From an uncultured Bacillota bacterium (lineage in GTDB: Bacteria; Bacillota_I; Bacilli_A; RF39; UBA660): a stretch of 5,390 nucleotides of DNA. The position numbers and the translations under genes are program-made. The DNA is taken from contig CANDCB010000075.1 in assembly GCA_947383065.1 (NCBI GenBank), positions 1-5,390 of the forward strand, written 5' to 3'. The notes below the pieces were generated by a model that was given only the letters and a program-made list of their open reading frames with translations, had not been told where the DNA came from and searched no databases. This document shows, piece after piece, positions 4,391 to 5,390 of the stretch. Positions within the stretch are counted from its first letter, which is position 1; every line of letters starts with the position of its first letter.

Positions 4391-5390
4391 ATTATTATAT
4401 TTATTTTTAATATTTATAACTTGCTGTGTTTTGTTTTTAAATTTAATTAATAATAATAAAGAAAGCAGATATAACGAGAACACCAAAAATTTTAAAATGA
4501 TAGTTAAAAACTATAAAAAAAATCAAGAAAAGATTTCTCTAACACTAAGTGGAACAGAAAATCTTGTAGCAACATATGATATAAAACAATCAAATTATAA
4601 TTTATTAGAAAATATTAAATATGGAACACAACTAGAACTAGAAGGGAGTCTAAAAAAGCCAATAAATAATACAATTCCCAATGCCTTTAATTATAAAAAA
4701 TATTTAGAACAAAAAAATATATTTTATATTTTAGAAATATCAAATATTAAAATAATTAAACAAACTAAAAACCCGCTTTTAATATTGAAAAACTTTATGA
4801 GTTCACGAATTAATTCATTTGACAATAAAGGATATATAAAAGCATTTATTTTAGGCGATAAAAGTCTAATTGATAGTGATGTATATAAAAAATATCAAAA
4901 GATAGGAGTAACCCATTTATTTGCTCTTTCAGGAATGCATGTCGGATTATTAAGTAGTATTATTTTAAAACTATTGAAAAAAACAAATAAATGGACCAAA
5001 TATTTTATTGTTAATATATTTTTATGGGCATATGGCTTTATAGTAGGTTTTCCTTCTTCAATAAAAAGATGTCTTTTATTTTTTTTAATAAATACTTTAA
5101 ATAAAATATTTAATTTAGAATTAAAAGCTCTAAATATCTTATTTATAACTATTTTACTTTTAGTTCTTATTGATTATTCCATTATCTATGATGTAGGATT
5201 TAGATTTTCTGTATGTACCGTGTCTGGAATCTTAATTGCTAATGAATATATAAACAAAGGTAATATTTTAATAAAAACTTTTAAGTTAAGTCTTGTAGCT
5301 TTTTTATTTAGTATCCCGATTTCCTTAACAAGTTTTTATGAAATTAATATTTTTAGCCCATTATATAATTTATTTTTTGTACCATTTGTT
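4359..5390 (+). CDS. comEC: Competence protein ComEC, N-terminal part (3'-truncated by the window)
   Basis: ComEC forms the membrane channel that takes up single-stranded DNA. About 344 codons are present and the frame is still open at the last base, whereas full proteins are about 700-800 residues. After a basic start (KKLRTILHSK) comes a membrane helix (about 12-30), then the OB-like DUF4131 region containing IPNAFNYKKYLEQKNIFY (about 106-123), which corresponds to the usual NPG-FDY-YL motif. The Competence transmembrane domain follows, with the hallmark THLFALSGMHVG (185-196) and PSSIKRCLLFF. The rest of that domain and any C-terminal metallo-beta-lactamase-like domain lie beyond the window. 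The start is uncertain: ACG at 4359 is preferred (GGAG nine bases upstream, 32-base overlap with comEA); ATA at 4377 is the other option. ATG at 4497 would delete the first helix. Confidence 0.9.

Noticed and set aside
4497..4499. ATG at 4497 as the comEC start
   Set aside because: It would remove the first membrane helix and the beginning of the OB-like domain, both of which are readable upstream in the same frame.
1..5390. CRISPR array, insertion sequence, tRNA/rRNA, riboswitch, toxin-antitoxin or other novel multi-gene system
   Set aside because: No spaced direct repeats, transposase motifs, RNA-gene folds or unexplained gene cluster were seen; almost all the space is filled by recognisable core genes.

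Overview
The window is a very AT-rich (roughly 28% GC by eye) piece of a Bacillota-type genome. The proteins look like those of Firmicutes and Mollicutes relatives: MutS1, NusB, a type-2-like peptide deformylase, FtsW, ComEA and ComEC. Shine-Dalgarno sites are mostly AGGAGG-like. All Trp codons I could place (about nine) are TGG and no gene reads through a TGA, so the standard bacterial code fits better than the Mycoplasma code. An uncultured gut-type member of the Bacilli is a reasonable guess, but nothing here fixes the taxon. The first 45 bases are not genomic: they match the Illumina i7/read-2 adapter layout, so the left edge is an untrimmed contig end.

Layout, left to right. (1) Adapter, 1-45. 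(2) The 3' third of mutS (+). (3) nusB (+), with its own extended -10 promoter and a strong terminator that contains its stop codon. (4) def, peptide deformylase (-), convergent with nusB. (5) A 57-residue tiny membrane protein (-) of the YjcZ/'tiny TM' type, with a perfect Shine-Dalgarno and a 12-bp terminator that isolates it from def. (6) A short divergent promoter region with an 8-bp AT inverted repeat. (7) ftsW (+), a SEDS peptidoglycan polymerase, ending in an 11-bp terminator. (8) comEA (+), a membrane-anchored DNA receptor with an unusual four-cysteine insert. (9) The 5' part of comEC (+), the DNA-uptake channel, overlapping comEA and cut by the right edge of the window.

Functionally this is mostly housekeeping (mismatch repair, transcription antitermination, N-terminal deformylation, septal wall synthesis) followed by a two-gene late-competence operon without comEB. 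There is no mobile element, CRISPR array, tRNA, rRNA or large novel system. The observations most worth checking are: comEC has no ATG/GTG/TTG start, but an ACG sits at the right place and is one silent (for comEA) C/T change from ATG; the CxC-x7-CxxC insert in ComEA; the unlisted tiny membrane protein gene; and a repeated layout in which an extended -10 box ends only 18-19 bases before the start codon, implying very short mRNA leaders.
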